A DNA stretch of 64,000 nucleotides, taken from CAKSUT01 sp045542335 (lineage in GTDB: Bacteria > Bacillota > Clostridia > Oscillospirales > CAG-382). Location: contig JAZQKV010000105.1 of the NCBI GenBank assembly GCA_045542335.1, positions 1 through 64,000 on the forward strand, read 5' to 3'. Shown one piece after another: positions 26,216 to 36,294 of this stretch; position 1 is the stretch's first letter, and each line of letters opens with the position of its first letter. The notes below the pieces were generated by a model. The model saw only the letters and a program-made list of their open reading frames with translations. It was not told the origin of the DNA and made no database searches. The position numbers were made by a program, and so were the translations under genes.

Positions 26216-28780
26216 TTAAAGCATGGAAGTCGGGTTTATGTCAAGGGAAACAGATGTCTTGCCCTTGGAGTTTGTGAGAAATTCCGTGTAGGCTGTGGAA
26301 AGAAGCTCACGGAGCCGTTTGGAATTTTTGCATTTGATTATGTATTTCATGCGGTATTTGCCAAGCACCTTGTAGATGCCTGCCTTGAAAGGTCCATAAA
26401 CAATCATTTTGACATCAGGAAAGCTTTGCCTTGCAATATCGTCAAAGCTTTTTCCGAAAGCGGTTGATGCACGGATAACGTCGTTTTCGGTTTCCGAGGT
26501 GAAAGTGACGGTTACGATGTCGCAGAACGGCGGAAAAGATGTTGCCGAGCGCAGAGCTGCCTCACCTTCATAAAAGCTCTCGTAATCCTGTGCGGAAGCA
26601 AGGGTGAGAACTTCGTTTTCGGGGCTGTATGTCTGAATGACCGCTTTGCCGGGGATATCACCTCTGCCGGCTCTGCCGATAACCTGTGTCACAAGAGAAA
26701 AGGTTCTCTCGGAGGCTCTGAAATCGCCGACGTAAAGAGAGGTGTCTGCAAGCACGATTCCAACAAGGGAAACTCTGCCGAAATCGTGTCCCTTGGCAAC
26801 CATCTGTGTACCGACGAGAATGTCTGCCTCGCCGTTACGGAAGCTGTCAAGAATTTTGTCGTGTCCCATTTTGCCGGAGGTTGTGTCGAGGTCCATGCGA
26901 AGAACACGGGCACTTGGCAAACGCTCGCAAAGCTCTTCTTCAAGCATCTGAATTCCTGTTCCCACAAATCCGATGTGAGATGCACCGCATGAGGGGCAGA
27001 CCTGTGGAATTGCGGAGGAATAGCCGCAATAGTGGCAGACAAGCCGTCCGCCTGAGCCATAGTCGTGCTTGTGGTGAGTCATTGCAACACTGCAATTGGG
27101 ACATTCCGCAGTGTAACCGCAGACACGGCAGGTTACAAGGGAATTATAGCCTCTTTTGTTGAGAAGAAGCACCGCCTGTTCGCCTTTTTCAAGACATTCG
27201 GAAAGACTTGCAAAAAGCTCGTTGCCGATAAGGCGTGACTTTATTGACACTACCTCCGCTTTGTCTGCACTGCTTTCGCCGTTTTCACGCAGGTCAGATA
27301 CCGAAACTGTCGGAAGAACTGCATTGCCGTAGCGTGAGCAAAGCTTGACAAGGGAATAGATGCCGTTTTTTGCCTTTGTGAAGCTTTCAAGAGAGGGGGT
27401 TGCCGAAGCAAGAAGCATAAAAGCCTTTGAAAAGGCGCATCTGTAACGGGCAATGTCCCTTGCATGATATTTGGGGTTCATGTCAGCCTTGAAAGAGGAT
27501 TCCTGTTCTTCGTCAAGAACAATCATGCCGAGGTTTTTCACAGGCGCAAAGATTGCCGACCTTGTTCCGATGACGATGTTTCCGCAGCCACTCTTGATTT
27601 TGCGCCATGCATCAGTTCTTTCACCGTCTGAAAGGGCAGAATGAATGACGGAAACTCTTTCACCGTAACGCTTGATAAAAATGTTGACGGTCTGGGAGGT
27701 CAGCGCAATTTCGGGCACAAGAACAATAACATCCTTGCCGTCGGAAATGCACTTGTCGGTGAGCTTTAGAATAACCTGCGTTTTTCCGCTTCCCGTGACA
27801 CCGAAAAGCAATGCCGCTTTGGCATCTTTGCTGCTGTAAAGCTCGGAAAGCTCGGAAAATGCCGCCTGTTGCTCATCTGAAAGGGCAATGTCCTGCACTC
27901 CGTATTGAGCTTGTTCGTTTGAAACGAAGGCATAGGGCGTTCTGTTAACACGGACATCGCAAAGAGCAAGAGCCTTTTTCTTTATAAGCGTGTTAATTGT
28001 TGAAACGCTGATGCCGTAGACCTGGGAAAGCTTTGAACGGGTGAGGGGGGGACATTCAGAAACAATTGATAAAACTTCTTTCTGAACGTCGGAAAAGGTT
28101 TTGTTGTCGGCACAAAGAGCCAAGTCGAGCTCCTTTTCCGAAAGAGCCAACAAAACCTGTTTTTCAACTTTTGTATTGATACTGAATTTCAGGTCATCAA
28201 AGGTTTTGATGCGTTTTTCCTTAATTGCTTTTTTTACAAGCTCCGAAATCGAAAGCTCCTCCGTCATCTTTGAAAATTCCCTTTTTATGTCGTCAAAGCA
28301 AGGGGAGTTACTTTTGATATACTCTTCAATTTCGGCTTCAAGCTCGGTTTTGTTATTCTGCGGAGCATTGCCGTGAACGGTGTTGCCGACATATTTGTAA
28401 CGGGTAACCGATTCAAAGTCAAGTCCCGGAGGAAGCATTGCCTTTGCCGCTTCGCCCACTGTGCAAAAGAGTGTTTCCTTCATGTGAAGACAAAGCGCAA
28501 CGAGATCGGGACACAGGCAAAAATCGTCTGTGTGCGAGGCATAAATTTCCTTCAGGTTTCTGATTTCCGAGTTTTGAAAAATCCGGACAACAATTCCGGA
28601 CTTGCGGTTGTTTGCTCTGCCGAAAGGGACAATGACGGGCGTTCCGGGGAAAACCTTTCCACGAAGCTCCGGTGGGATTGAGTAGCTGTAAGCCTTGTCT
28701 GCCGCATAGGGAATATCAAGCAGATGCACCTCTGCGAACATGAAGCTGTTTATATCACAGCCGACTTTTGCATTTTCCAC
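26216..28780 (-). CDS. priA: primosomal protein N' (PriA helicase)
   Basis: This 854-residue replication-restart helicase has an N-terminal 3'-end-binding domain and a winged helix. The helicase core carries GVTGSGKTQV, LDEEQE in motif II, and the late QVIGRAGRGDIPG. A zinc-binding insert has paired cysteines (CRVCGYTAECPNC, CHYCG, CPSCG). GTG 28780 follows AGGAGGGG. It lies between rpoZ and def, the common order in Firmicutes. Confidence 0.96.
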   Translation of the reverse strand: MENAKVGCDINSFMFAEVHLLDIPYAADKAYSYSIPPELRGKVFPGTPVIVPFGRANNRKSGIVVRIFQNSEIRNLKEIYASHTDDFCLCPDLVALCLHMKETLFCTVGEAAKAMLPPGLDFESVTRYKYVGNTVHGNAPQNNKTELEAEIEEYIKSNSPCFDDIKREFSKMTEELSISELVKKAIKEKRIKTFDDLKFSINTKVEKQVLLALSEKELDLALCADNKTFSDVQKEVLSIVSECPPLTRSKLSQVYGISVSTINTLIKKKALALCDVRVNRTPYAFVSNEQAQYGVQDIALSDEQQAAFSELSELYSSKDAKAALLFGVTGSGKTQVILKLTDKCISDGKDVIVLVPEIALTSQTVNIFIKRYGERVSVIHSALSDGERTDAWRKIKSGCGNIVIGTRSAIFAPVKNLGMIVLDEEQESSFKADMNPKYHARDIARYRCAFSKAFMLLASATPSLESFTKAKNGIYSLVKLCSRYGNAVLPTVSVSDLRENGESSADKAEVVSIKSRLIGNELFASLSECLEKGEQAVLLLNKRGYNSLVTCRVCGYTAECPNCSVAMTHHKHDYGSGGRLVCHYCGYSSAIPQVCPSCGASHIGFVGTGIQMLEEELCERLPSARVLRMDLDTTSGKMGHDKILDSFRNGEADILVGTQMVAKGHDFGRVSLVGIVLADTSLYVGDFRASERTFSLVTQVIGRAGRGDIPGKAVIQTYSPENEVLTLASAQDYESFYEGEAALRSATSFPPFCDIVTVTFTSETENDVIRASTAFGKSFDDIARQSFPDVKMIVYGPFKAGIYKVLGKYRMKYIIKCKNSKRLRELLSTAYTEFLTNSKGKTSVSLDINPTSML

Positions 28781-28876
28781 CTTTGTCCCCTCCTTTCGTC
28801 AAAGCTGTAAGAAAAACGGATGCCATGAGTCTTTACAAAACTTCACACCCACAATCCGTTTTGCTCCCGACTCAGC

Positions 28877-29221
28877 TTATTTGCTTTCTTCGAGAGAAAC
28901 AATGCCTGTTGCGGCATCAACACCGTTTTCATCGGTGAGAAGCATTTTTGGTGCGCTTTCGGCGATGAGAATTTCTTCGTTGTTAATCATGTTTATTGCA
29001 ACCTTAACAGGCTTTTCGTCAAGATATTCTTTCTTGAGAGGGTGACGATCGTAAGCGATTTTCTGAATGGCCTTGTCGTGAACAGCCTGCTCTGTTGATT
29101 CTGCATCACGGGCAACCATCTGCTTGCCTGTTACATATCTTGCAGCCTTTGCAGCGGCAATAACGAGGGTGTATCTGTTGTACTTGTCCTTTGAAAGTTC
29201 TTTGATGGAAGGGGTTACCAT
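28877..29221 (-). CDS. rpoZ: RNA polymerase omega subunit
   Basis: This 114-residue omega subunit helps assemble RNA polymerase. The N-terminal PSIKELSKDKYNRYTLVIAA and KAARYV match the conserved core. The C-terminal 45 residues are longer than in short omegas and look specific to this lineage. It sits in the conserved yicC-remA-gmk-rpoZ-priA order, and its start follows AAGGAG. Confidence 0.93.
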   Translation of the reverse strand: MVTPSIKELSKDKYNRYTLVIAAAKAARYVTGKQMVARDAESTEQAVHDKAIQKIAYDRHPLKKEYLDEKPVKVAINMINNEEILIAESAPKMLLTDENGVDAATGIVSLEESK

Positions 29222-29305
29222 AATTCTTCTCCTTTATAAAGTTTATTTGAAATTTTGTTGTTTACTTGAATATAAATTTGCCTGTGAAACGTTATTGCAC
29301 TAAAC

Positions 29306-29944
29306 TCAACAGAAAAACGTTTCAAGCTCGGCTTTGCTGTTGTCGGGGCGAAGAGCAGAAGCTGTGATGATAGCATCAAGCTCGTCTGCCGCCTTTGATA
29401 TTTCACCGTCACGATTGACAATAACATAATCGTAAAGAAAAGCAAAGGGAGCTTCGTGCTTTGCGGCGCAAAGTCGCTTCAGGATTTTGTCCTCTGTTTC
29501 GGTTCCTCTGCCTCTGAGACGGTTTTCGAGAGTGTCGTAGCTTTCGGGAGTGATGAAAACAAAGAGGGCATCGGGGCGTTTTGCTTTTACCTGGAGTGCG
29601 CCCTGAACCTCAATTTCGAGTATGACGTTTTTTCCGTCGTTCAACTGTTTTTCAACGAAATCTCTGGGAGTTCCGTAAAAGTTGCCGCTGTACTCGGCAT
29701 ATTCAAGGAAGTTGTTTTCCTTAATTTCATTCTGAAAAGCTTCTTTGGTGGTGAAAAAATAGTGCACCCCGTCAATCTCGCCCTCACGGGGAGCTCTTGT
29801 CACCTTGGAAACCGAATAAACATATTCACCGGGATGCTTTTTGAGAAATTCTGCAAGAACTGTTCCTTTTCCTGCGCCCGAGGGACCGGAGACAACAAGG
29901 ATACGTCCTTTTTTAGCGGTGCTTTTGTCAGGAGTTTGTGTCAT
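29306..29944 (-). CDS. gmk: guanylate kinase
   Basis: This 212-residue enzyme phosphorylates GMP to GDP. The P-loop GPSGAGKGT is at about residues 20-28, and the GMP-binding segment includes SVSKVTRAPREGEIDGVHYF. ATG 29944 is preferred among several in-frame ATGs because GAGG lies 9 nt before it. It overlaps the end of remA by 17 nt. The short Ser/Thr-rich N-terminal tail before KKGRIL is not conserved. Confidence 0.94.
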   Translation of the reverse strand: MTQTPDKSTAKKGRILVVSGPSGAGKGTVLAEFLKKHPGEYVYSVSKVTRAPREGEIDGVHYFFTTKEAFQNEIKENNFLEYAEYSGNFYGTPRDFVEKQLNDGKNVILEIEVQGALQVKAKRPDALFVFITPESYDTLENRLRGRGTETEDKILKRLCAAKHEAPFAFLYDYVIVNRDGEISKAADELDAIITASALRPDNSKAELETFFC

Positions 29945-30215
29945 CTTCATTTCCCTCGCTTTCATCGCTTTCGCCAACTTCTTCACCGCTTATTCTGTTG
30001 GAAATTGTTTCGGGCTGAATTGCGGAAAGAATGATGTGGTCGCTGTCGGTGATAATAACCGCCCTTGTTCTTCGTCCGCTTGTTACGTCAATAAGGCGAC
30101 CCGAATCCTTGGCATCGGAGATATATCTTTTTACGGGTGCGGAATCCGGGCTTGCAAGGGCAACAACCCTGTTTGCAGAAACCATGTTTCCAAACCCGAT
30201 GTTTATAAGCTTCAT
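29928..30215 (-). CDS. remA: DUF370/RemA-like regulatory protein
   Basis: This 95-residue protein has the RemA core KLINIGFGNMVSANRVVALA followed by SGRRTRAVIITDSDHIILSA. In Bacillus subtilis RemA is a DNA-binding regulator of biofilm matrix and osmotic genes that forms ring-like oligomers. The C-terminal 20 residues are strongly acidic. It lies between yicC and gmk, the conserved position. Confidence 0.93.
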   Translation of the reverse strand: MKLINIGFGNMVSANRVVALASPDSAPVKRYISDAKDSGRLIDVTSGRRTRAVIITDSDHIILSAIQPETISNRISGEEVGESDESEGNEDDTNS

Positions 30216-30299
30216 TTTGTCGTTCCTTTCTTTAAACTGCTGTTGTGTGAAACGGCGAGATCAAACGCCGGTTTTCTGCAGAAAATGATTGAGCCTTTA

Positions 30300-31199
30300 T
30301 TATTCAAGATTCTGAATCTGCTCTCTGATTTTTTCTGCTTCGCTTTTTGCATCAACAACCATCTTTGCAAGCTCGGCATCGTTTGCCTTTGAGCCGGTTG
30401 TGTTTATTTCACGGTTGATCTCCTGAAGAAGAAAATCAATTCTTCTGCCGACAGGCGAAATTTTGTCTGCCGCAAGGGACTCTTCAAGGAATTCACGAAA
30501 GCTTACCATGTGGCTTGAAAGGCGTGTGATTTCCTCGTCAACCGCTGCTTTGTCAGAAAACAGCGCAACCTCGGCAACAACCCTTGATTCTTCAAGGGGA
30601 ATACCCTGTGTCAATTCCTCAATGCGCTTTACAAGACGTTCACGATAGTTTTCAACTATGGTTGGGACACGCTGCTTGACATTTTCAATGTAGGTGTCAA
30701 AGAATCCAAGCTTACTGAGAATATCGTCGCAAAGCCTTTTTCCTTCGGCTTTCTTCATCTCAAAGAATTCTTCAAATGCCGGGACAAGGGCGGTGCGAAG
30801 TCTGTTCCAAAGAACGTCTGCACCCTCTTCTTCGGGTTTTGCAAGGGTGAAAATATCACGGTTTGCCGCCACACTCATGACGCTTATGTCGTCGGAAAGA
30901 CCATATTCGTCACGGAGCTTGTTAAGGCACGCAAGATAGCCTTTCAGATAGCTTTCATTAAGGGCAATTTCGTCCTCGCCCTCATCAACCTTTTCGGTGC
31001 TGATATATATTTCTATTTTGCCCCTTGTGGCATATTCCGAAACAAGGTTTTTAATCTTGTCCTCAAGGCGGTTAAAGACCTTGGGCATTTTGCAGGTAAT
31101 GTCGGTGAAACGGGAATTTACGGACTTTATCTCTACGGTAAATTCATATCCGTCGACAACTGTTTTGGCTCTGCCGAAGCCTGTCATGCTAAGTATCAT
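30300..31199 (-). CDS. YicC family endoribonuclease
   Basis: This 299-residue YicC/YloC protein has the N-terminal MILSMTGFGRA, the EIKSVNSRF segment, and the C-terminal DFLLQEINREINTTGSKA, all family signatures. Members are RNases implicated in sRNA and mRNA turnover. It is the first gene of the long minus-strand operon and is preceded by a near-perfect promoter. Confidence 0.94.
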   Translation of the reverse strand: MILSMTGFGRAKTVVDGYEFTVEIKSVNSRFTDITCKMPKVFNRLEDKIKNLVSEYATRGKIEIYISTEKVDEGEDEIALNESYLKGYLACLNKLRDEYGLSDDISVMSVAANRDIFTLAKPEEEGADVLWNRLRTALVPAFEEFFEMKKAEGKRLCDDILSKLGFFDTYIENVKQRVPTIVENYRERLVKRIEELTQGIPLEESRVVAEVALFSDKAAVDEEITRLSSHMVSFREFLEESLAADKISPVGRRIDFLLQEINREINTTGSKANDAELAKMVVDAKSEAEKIREQIQNLE

Positions 31200-31302
31200 T
31201 TTATCGAGTCCTTTTCTTTTGTAATTGGCTGAAAATCTTTGCGGAACATTGTGGTCTGAACCCTGAAATGGGTATATATACCGACAATAATTCTATCTTA
31301 AT

Positions 31303-31331
31303 ATTATACCCCGACAAGAGCCGTTTGTCAA
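31303..31331 (-). promoter_or_regulatory. sigma-A promoter of the yicC operon
   Basis: TTGACA (31326-31331) and TATAAT (31303-31308) on the minus strand, 17 nt apart, lie about 100 nt before yicC. It is likely the main promoter of the long housekeeping run. Confidence 0.93.
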
Positions 31332-31451
31332 GGCATTACAAGAAAAATTCACCTATCTTTAATAAAGATTTTTGTTTTGAATTCTTTCTCTGTTGATTGC
31401 AACTCACCTTGTCCCAAAACGTGTGTGAGCAAAGGCGCATAAACGCCGAAA

Positions 31452-31488
31452 AACAAGCAAAGACCGCCGAGAAAATCTCAGCGGTCTT
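31452..31488 (-). terminator. terminator of the beta-helix/SGNH gene
   Basis: On the minus strand the stem AAGACCGCTGAGA/TCTCGGCGGTCTT with one G-U pair is followed by a TGTTTTT tract, about 20 nt after the stop codon. Confidence 0.9.
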
Positions 31489-31505
31489 GAGTGGTTAATT
31501 ATAAA

Positions 31506-34500
31506 TCAATCAACTTTGTTGTACAGCAATGCGCAGATGCCCACATCGCAGTTTTCTGATTGTTTGAGATTTGCCGTGGAGGTCGGGAGGTACACATTAT
31601 TTGAACTTGCGGCATCATAGCCTGTAACTCTCACGGTAACGGTGTGCTCGCCCGGGTTGAGGTCGTCCTCAATATAATAGGTTTGTGCGTGATTGTAACG
31701 CTGGCTTCCGCCTGCGTTGAACATCTTGTAGTCTCCTCCGTCAACGCTGTATTCCATGATGCCCATGTTGGTAAACTTCATGAAAATAAATCCGAAGCTT
31801 GAGCCCTTGAACTTAAAGGTCATTGTGTCGCCCGGAATTTTTGATGAGAGATATTTGGCGGAGAGTGTGTTTGTTGCGCTGTATGAGGTTGTCGCCCAGC
31901 TTCCTGTCTTTATAACTTCGCTTGATGCAGGGTCGATAAACGCAGGATTAAGGATAAGATTTGTTTTGAGAGGTGCGGGCAAGGCTCTTGTTTCAAGGCT
32001 TGCTGTGGCAGGACGCTTGTTGCCGATGAGATACGGCTCAAAGCGGTCACGCATGATGCGTGTGTAAAGCTCATAGCCTGCGGTGTTGGGATGGAGATTA
32101 TCGTTTGTTGTAACCTTGCAATCTCCAACTGCCGTGTTGAGCGCACCGCTGGGACTTCCAACATCAATCACCGGTATTCCGTAATACTCGGCAACCTTTA
32201 TGTGTGCGGCTCGGGGGACGGTATATCCCGAAAGTGCCGTGAGAAGAATGCATATATCGGCGTTGGGATTGATTTTGTAAACATTAAGAATAAGGCTTTC
32301 CATGAGCATTTCAATGTGCGCCTGACCAAAGGTATTGAAATCGTTTACGGCGTATTCAAGGAACACAAGGTCGGGTACATTCTCCGTCTTTCTCATGAGT
32401 TGCGACTCAAGACGGAAGATACCGTAGTTTGAGCCTGTGTTACCTATACCTGCCTGAACATAGTTGATTTCGGCTTCGGGGAAAGCAGAACACATCCAGT
32501 CATAGAACTGTTCATCGTAGCCATAGTATTTGTTTCCGGAGTTTGCGGTGATGGAGCCGCCGATGTAGCCGATATTGAGCTTCTTTTCAATGGTGAGCTT
32601 GTAATAAGTGTTTGCAAAGCTCATTGTGCGGCTTTTCTCATTCCTCATGATGTCGGTTTCACTCATTCCGAGGTTTGCCTTTATCTGTGCAATTCCGGAA
32701 ACATTGTATGAACTGTCTTCAAAAATGTCTGCTTTTTCCAGGACTTCATCGGAAACCGTGGATGAAAATGTTCTCAGGTAAATTACAAGGTCGTCAATAT
32801 CAACGCTGCCGCTTGAGTCGATGTCGCCGGGGTAAAGGAGGTCTGCATCTATTTCGATGTTTCTGCCGGAATAAATTTCAAGGTTATCGTAAATGTAAGG
32901 AATATAGCCGGGTTTTCTGATTTCCACGGTGTATGTGCCGATGGGAATATTCGGGACGGAATAGCTTCCGTTTACTCCGTTTTCGGTTACTGTGGGAGTA
33001 AACACGATTCCGGGATTATCTTTGCCTGTAATTGTGACGACTGCGGGATTGAGGTTGCTTCCCGCACGCATGGTGGTGAAAATACCGGTTAAAGTCTGTG
33101 TGGTGTTTTCGGGAGTGGGTGTGGGGATTGCATCAAAGCTGACCTTTACCGTCACGGTATCAGCCTTGTCGTTAAGCTCGGCTGTGAGGCTCTTGTAGGT
33201 GGAGTGTTTGTTGTTTGCATTGACGTTGATACCGTCGAGGAGATCCCCGGCATTAAAGGTCAGTCCGTCAGCACCGGAGGAGAGTGTGACAGTTGCGGTG
33301 TACTCGGTGTCATACTCAAACTTTGTGTGTGCAGGAGACCAGATAATATCGCTTGCGGTGCAGTTGCCGATTTCGTTGTATGTGTTTGCGCCGCCGGTTT
33401 GCACGACCTTTGTGATGGGAGTCATGCCGTAGCGGGGAGGAGTGATGACAAAAGCCGCACTGAGTGATTGCTCATTCTCATAGGAAATTGTGTGAGAGCC
33501 TTTGGAAAGTGTGTAAATATTGGAATCGTTCTTTGCAAGCTCGATGCCGTCAACAACAATGGGAAGTGCGGAGCTTGAGGGAACAATTGAAAACGAAACT
33601 GTGCCGTCGGAATTGTAAACCGGCTTCACCGTTCCGTTCTTCTGATTGTAGATAACGTAATCAAAGGAACTTGCGGTAAAGGCAGGTGTAAGTCCGTTAT
33701 TGGCGATGGCGATTCTGCTTCCGTCAATACGGTTTTTGGTTGTGATTTTTCCTGTCACACTGCCGCCGTTTATTTCGACGTAAACATTGCCGTCAATACC
33801 GGGTGTGTAGGTTGTTTCAACCTTGTTTTCGGTGATAGTTACCGCTTCTGTTGCTGCCTTATTTGCACCGAGAGTCACGTTTCCGCTTACCGTACCACCG
33901 TTGATAATCACGTTTACGTCACCCGTTATAGGTCCGTATGCATACGTTGTTACAATTGACGCCGAGATTGTTCCGCTGTTTACGGTAAGGTTGATGTCAC
34001 CGTCCACAAGAGCGGAGTTTGTTCTCATGGTAGGAGCTTTTGAGTAATATGAGCCGAGTATAAACTCAGAAGCTTTTATGAGCTGTGCACCGTCAATTAT
34101 CCAGTTGAGATCACCTTCATATATTGCGCCGCCAAGCTCTCCACCGTAGGTGAGACCGAGGATACCGCCGTTAAGCTCTGCGGTTACGGTGCCGTTTGTA
34201 CCTGTATACACAGATGGCGAAAACTGAAGATGTGCCGAAGAACTAACTCCGTCGGCGTATGTAACTTCAACATTCTCTCCTATAACAAAGTGACTTGCAA
34301 TTGAACGAATGCTCTTGTAAGGCTCGGCAACAACAATGCCGATGTTATCAATGACGGTATCGCCCTTAAACTCCATGCTGGCATCAAAAATAACTCTTCC
34401 ATCGTTGTAGCCATATATTTCAACTTTTGCACGTCCTGAATTATCAACCCATTTGCTTGCTTTTGGGGAATAGTCGCCACAGATGTAAACACGTCCGCCG

Positions 34501-36002
34501 TTTGTTGCATCAAACTTTGCAAAGGCTGTTCCGACAGTTGCAAACGCTGTTGCAGGTGTAAGACCGTCATGTGATGTGTCGTTACCGTTTGTGCTGTCAA
34601 CATAATATGCGTTTCCATAGATGTAGCTTAAGCCGGTGGTATTTATCTTTTTGAGAAGGGTTTCCTTGTTGCCGGGATAGTCGACGTAGTCAATTGAAAT
34701 TTCAGATGTATCCGAGGTGGCAAGATTCTGCAAAATCTTTGTTGATCCGTTACTGCCGGTAAATGTACCGCCGTTGATTTCAAGGGAAAGGTTGCCGGAA
34801 AGATACTGTGCCTGATTTTTCACACCGTAAATATAATGTACACTTCCGCCGTTTATAACTGTGTTTACATCGCCGTTGACAGAGGCATAATAAAGAGTGT
34901 TTCCGTCGGTATCGGTTGTTGTGCTTCCACCGTAGCCGACAACATTGAAGGTTGTTATTGTACCGCCGTTGATTTCGGTATAAATATTGCCGTTTATGGC
35001 ATGGTAGCCGTCTTTCTTTCCTGCCTGAGTACCTGCGGTAAAACTGTTTATCTTACCGCCGTTAATTGTCCACTTGACGTTTCCGTTGACAGTTGTCCAG
35101 CCGTAACCCGAGGCATAAACATTGTCGTATGTTCCTCTGTTGATAATAACCTCGCCGCCGTCAAAAGTTCCGCCGTCGCCTGTCGCCATGAGCTGTGTGA
35201 CAACGCCAGATACATCGGTGCCGGTATACTTTGTGATAACAAAATCCGTGTAATTCGGGTCGCCGAGGGTGAGCTTGTTACCTTGAGCGTAAATGCCGGG
35301 ATAGCTGCCTGCGGTCTGATATAGGGTCATATCACGAAGCTCGGTTGAATTCATGTGAAATCTTATGGATTTTTCCATTTCAATGGTGGAATCAGCATCC
35401 CAACCCATGATAACAACATTTGCGTTTTCAAAGCCTTTGCCGATGTCGCCGCTTACTGTGACATAATCCTTGACGACAATAACTCCGTCATCGCCAAGAG
35501 CCGCAAGTGCCTTGTTGATGGTTGCATAGGGCTTTTCGTAATTGCCCTCGGCGTAGTCCTCAACGAGGTCACTGCCGTTGTCGTCAATGTAGACGGCATT
35601 TTTGGGGATAACATAGGTGAAAAATGTGTAGGTGAGTGTCTTGCCGTCGGCTGAAAGAGATGTGTTCTCGGTTGCTGTGGCAAGAGAGGACGCAAAAACA
35701 TAGCCCTCGGGCGCAGTATAGGCGGCGGTGTACCTGAGAAGCTCGCCTGTTTGCGCTTTGTCACCAAAAGTGAAATTCAAGCCTGTCCATGTAGGAGTGA
35801 GGGTAATGCCGTCAACGTCGGTTGAGGTTGCATTGGAGTACCCTGTGGGGAGATTTACTTTGTTTCCCTCAACGATTCCGTAAATTTTTGAGGGAAGAGT
35901 GGTTAGAGATGTGATTTGCGCATCTTCTGCCAAAACGCTTTGGAAAACTGCAAAGGGGATGCACATTACAAGTGCAAGAAAAAGTGCAAGAAATTTCTTC
36001 AT
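31506..36002 (-). CDS. secreted beta-helix, dockerin-like and SGNH-hydrolase multidomain protein
   Basis: This 1498-residue exported protein has a signal peptide of 25 residues (cleavage after SVLA). A long region (about 140-790) carries degenerate repeats of the form (I/V)xGDVNxxINGGT, typical of a right-handed beta-helix. Next come Ig/CarboxypepD-like modules (about 980-1055), then a dockerin-like calcium loop DIDSSGSVDIDDL near 1057. The second dockerin half is degenerate. An SGNH/GDSL hydrolase follows, with the nucleophile in GYIGGSIT near 1150, GIGNTGS, EYAVNDF, and the Asp/His pair in DNLHPNTAGY near 1300. The last 150 residues form a beta-sandwich. It is probably a surface or cellulosome-associated esterase acting on polysaccharide decorations. 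It lies next to an alpha-galactosidase gene and has its own promoter. Confidence 0.85.
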   Translation of the reverse strand: MKKFLALFLALVMCIPFAVFQSVLAEDAQITSLTTLPSKIYGIVEGNKVNLPTGYSNATSTDVDGITLTPTWTGLNFTFGDKAQTGELLRYTAAYTAPEGYVFASSLATATENTSLSADGKTLTYTFFTYVIPKNAVYIDDNGSDLVEDYAEGNYEKPYATINKALAALGDDGVIVVKDYVTVSGDIGKGFENANVVIMGWDADSTIEMEKSIRFHMNSTELRDMTLYQTAGSYPGIYAQGNKLTLGDPNYTDFVITKYTGTDVSGVVTQLMATGDGGTFDGGEVIINRGTYDNVYASGYGWTTVNGNVKWTINGGKINSFTAGTQAGKKDGYHAINGNIYTEINGGTITTFNVVGYGGSTTTDTDGNTLYYASVNGDVNTVINGGSVHYIYGVKNQAQYLSGNLSLEINGGTFTGSNGSTKILQNLATSDTSEISIDYVDYPGNKETLLKKINTTGLSYIYGNAYYVDSTNGNDTSHDGLTPATAFATVGTAFAKFDATNGGRVYICGDYSPKASKWVDNSGRAKVEIYGYNDGRVIFDASMEFKGDTVIDNIGIVVAEPYKSIRSIASHFVIGENVEVTYADGVSSSAHLQFSPSVYTGTNGTVTAELNGGILGLTYGGELGGAIYEGDLNWIIDGAQLIKASEFILGSYYSKAPTMRTNSALVDGDINLTVNSGTISASIVTTYAYGPITGDVNVIINGGTVSGNVTLGANKAATEAVTITENKVETTYTPGIDGNVYVEINGGSVTGKITTKNRIDGSRIAIANNGLTPAFTASSFDYVIYNQKNGTVKPVYNSDGTVSFSIVPSSSALPIVVDGIELAKNDSNIYTLSKGSHTISYENEQSLSAAFVITPPRYGMTPITKVVQTGGANTYNEIGNCTASDIIWSPAHTKFEYDTEYTATVTLSSGADGLTFNAGDLLDGINVNANNKHSTYKSLTAELNDKADTVTVKVSFDAIPTPTPENTTQTLTGIFTTMRAGSNLNPAVVTITGKDNPGIVFTPTVTENGVNGSYSVPNIPIGTYTVEIRKPGYIPYIYDNLEIYSGRNIEIDADLLYPGDIDSSGSVDIDDLVIYLRTFSSTVSDEVLEKADIFEDSSYNVSGIAQIKANLGMSETDIMRNEKSRTMSFANTYYKLTIEKKLNIGYIGGSITANSGNKYYGYDEQFYDWMCSAFPEAEINYVQAGIGNTGSNYGIFRLESQLMRKTENVPDLVFLEYAVNDFNTFGQAHIEMLMESLILNVYKINPNADICILLTALSGYTVPRAAHIKVAEYYGIPVIDVGSPSGALNTAVGDCKVTTNDNLHPNTAGYELYTRIMRDRFEPYLIGNKRPATASLETRALPAPLKTNLILNPAFIDPASSEVIKTGSWATTSYSATNTLSAKYLSSKIPGDTMTFKFKGSSFGFIFMKFTNMGIMEYSVDGGDYKMFNAGGSQRYNHAQTYYIEDDLNPGEHTVTVRVTGYDAASSNNVYLPTSTANLKQSENCDVGICALLYNKVD

Positions 36003-36056
36003 GTTTTTTCTCTCCTTTAAACTTGAATGTATATTTACATGGAAAAATACAGTTAC

Positions 36057-36085
36057 ATTTTACCATGTTTAAAGAGGTTTGTCAA
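36057..36085 (-). promoter_or_regulatory. sigma-A promoter of the beta-helix/SGNH gene
   Basis: TTGACA (36080-36085) and TAAAAT (36057-36062) on the minus strand have a 17-nt spacer, about 55 nt before the start codon. Confidence 0.85.
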
Positions 36086-36243
36086 CGACGTTAACTAAAG
36101 TTGTACATATCGAACAAAAAATGCAGGTCTTGTTTGTTTAATACAACAAGTTTTGTGTTGAAAACTATCAGAATATGCCGTTGTAATCAATGCCGTGAAC
36201 TAAAGATCCTGGTATGGTAAAAATCTGCTTCAAATAAATTCAA

Positions 36244-36268
36244 GGTGTGTCTTTCAAAAACACACCCC
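36244..36268 (-). terminator. weak terminator after the zinc-ribbon gene
   Basis: The minus-strand stem GGTGTGT/ACACACC is followed by the T-rich but broken tract TTGAATTTATTT. Confidence 0.5.
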
Positions 36269-36294
36269 TTACAGGTCATGATTAAGTTCGCATA

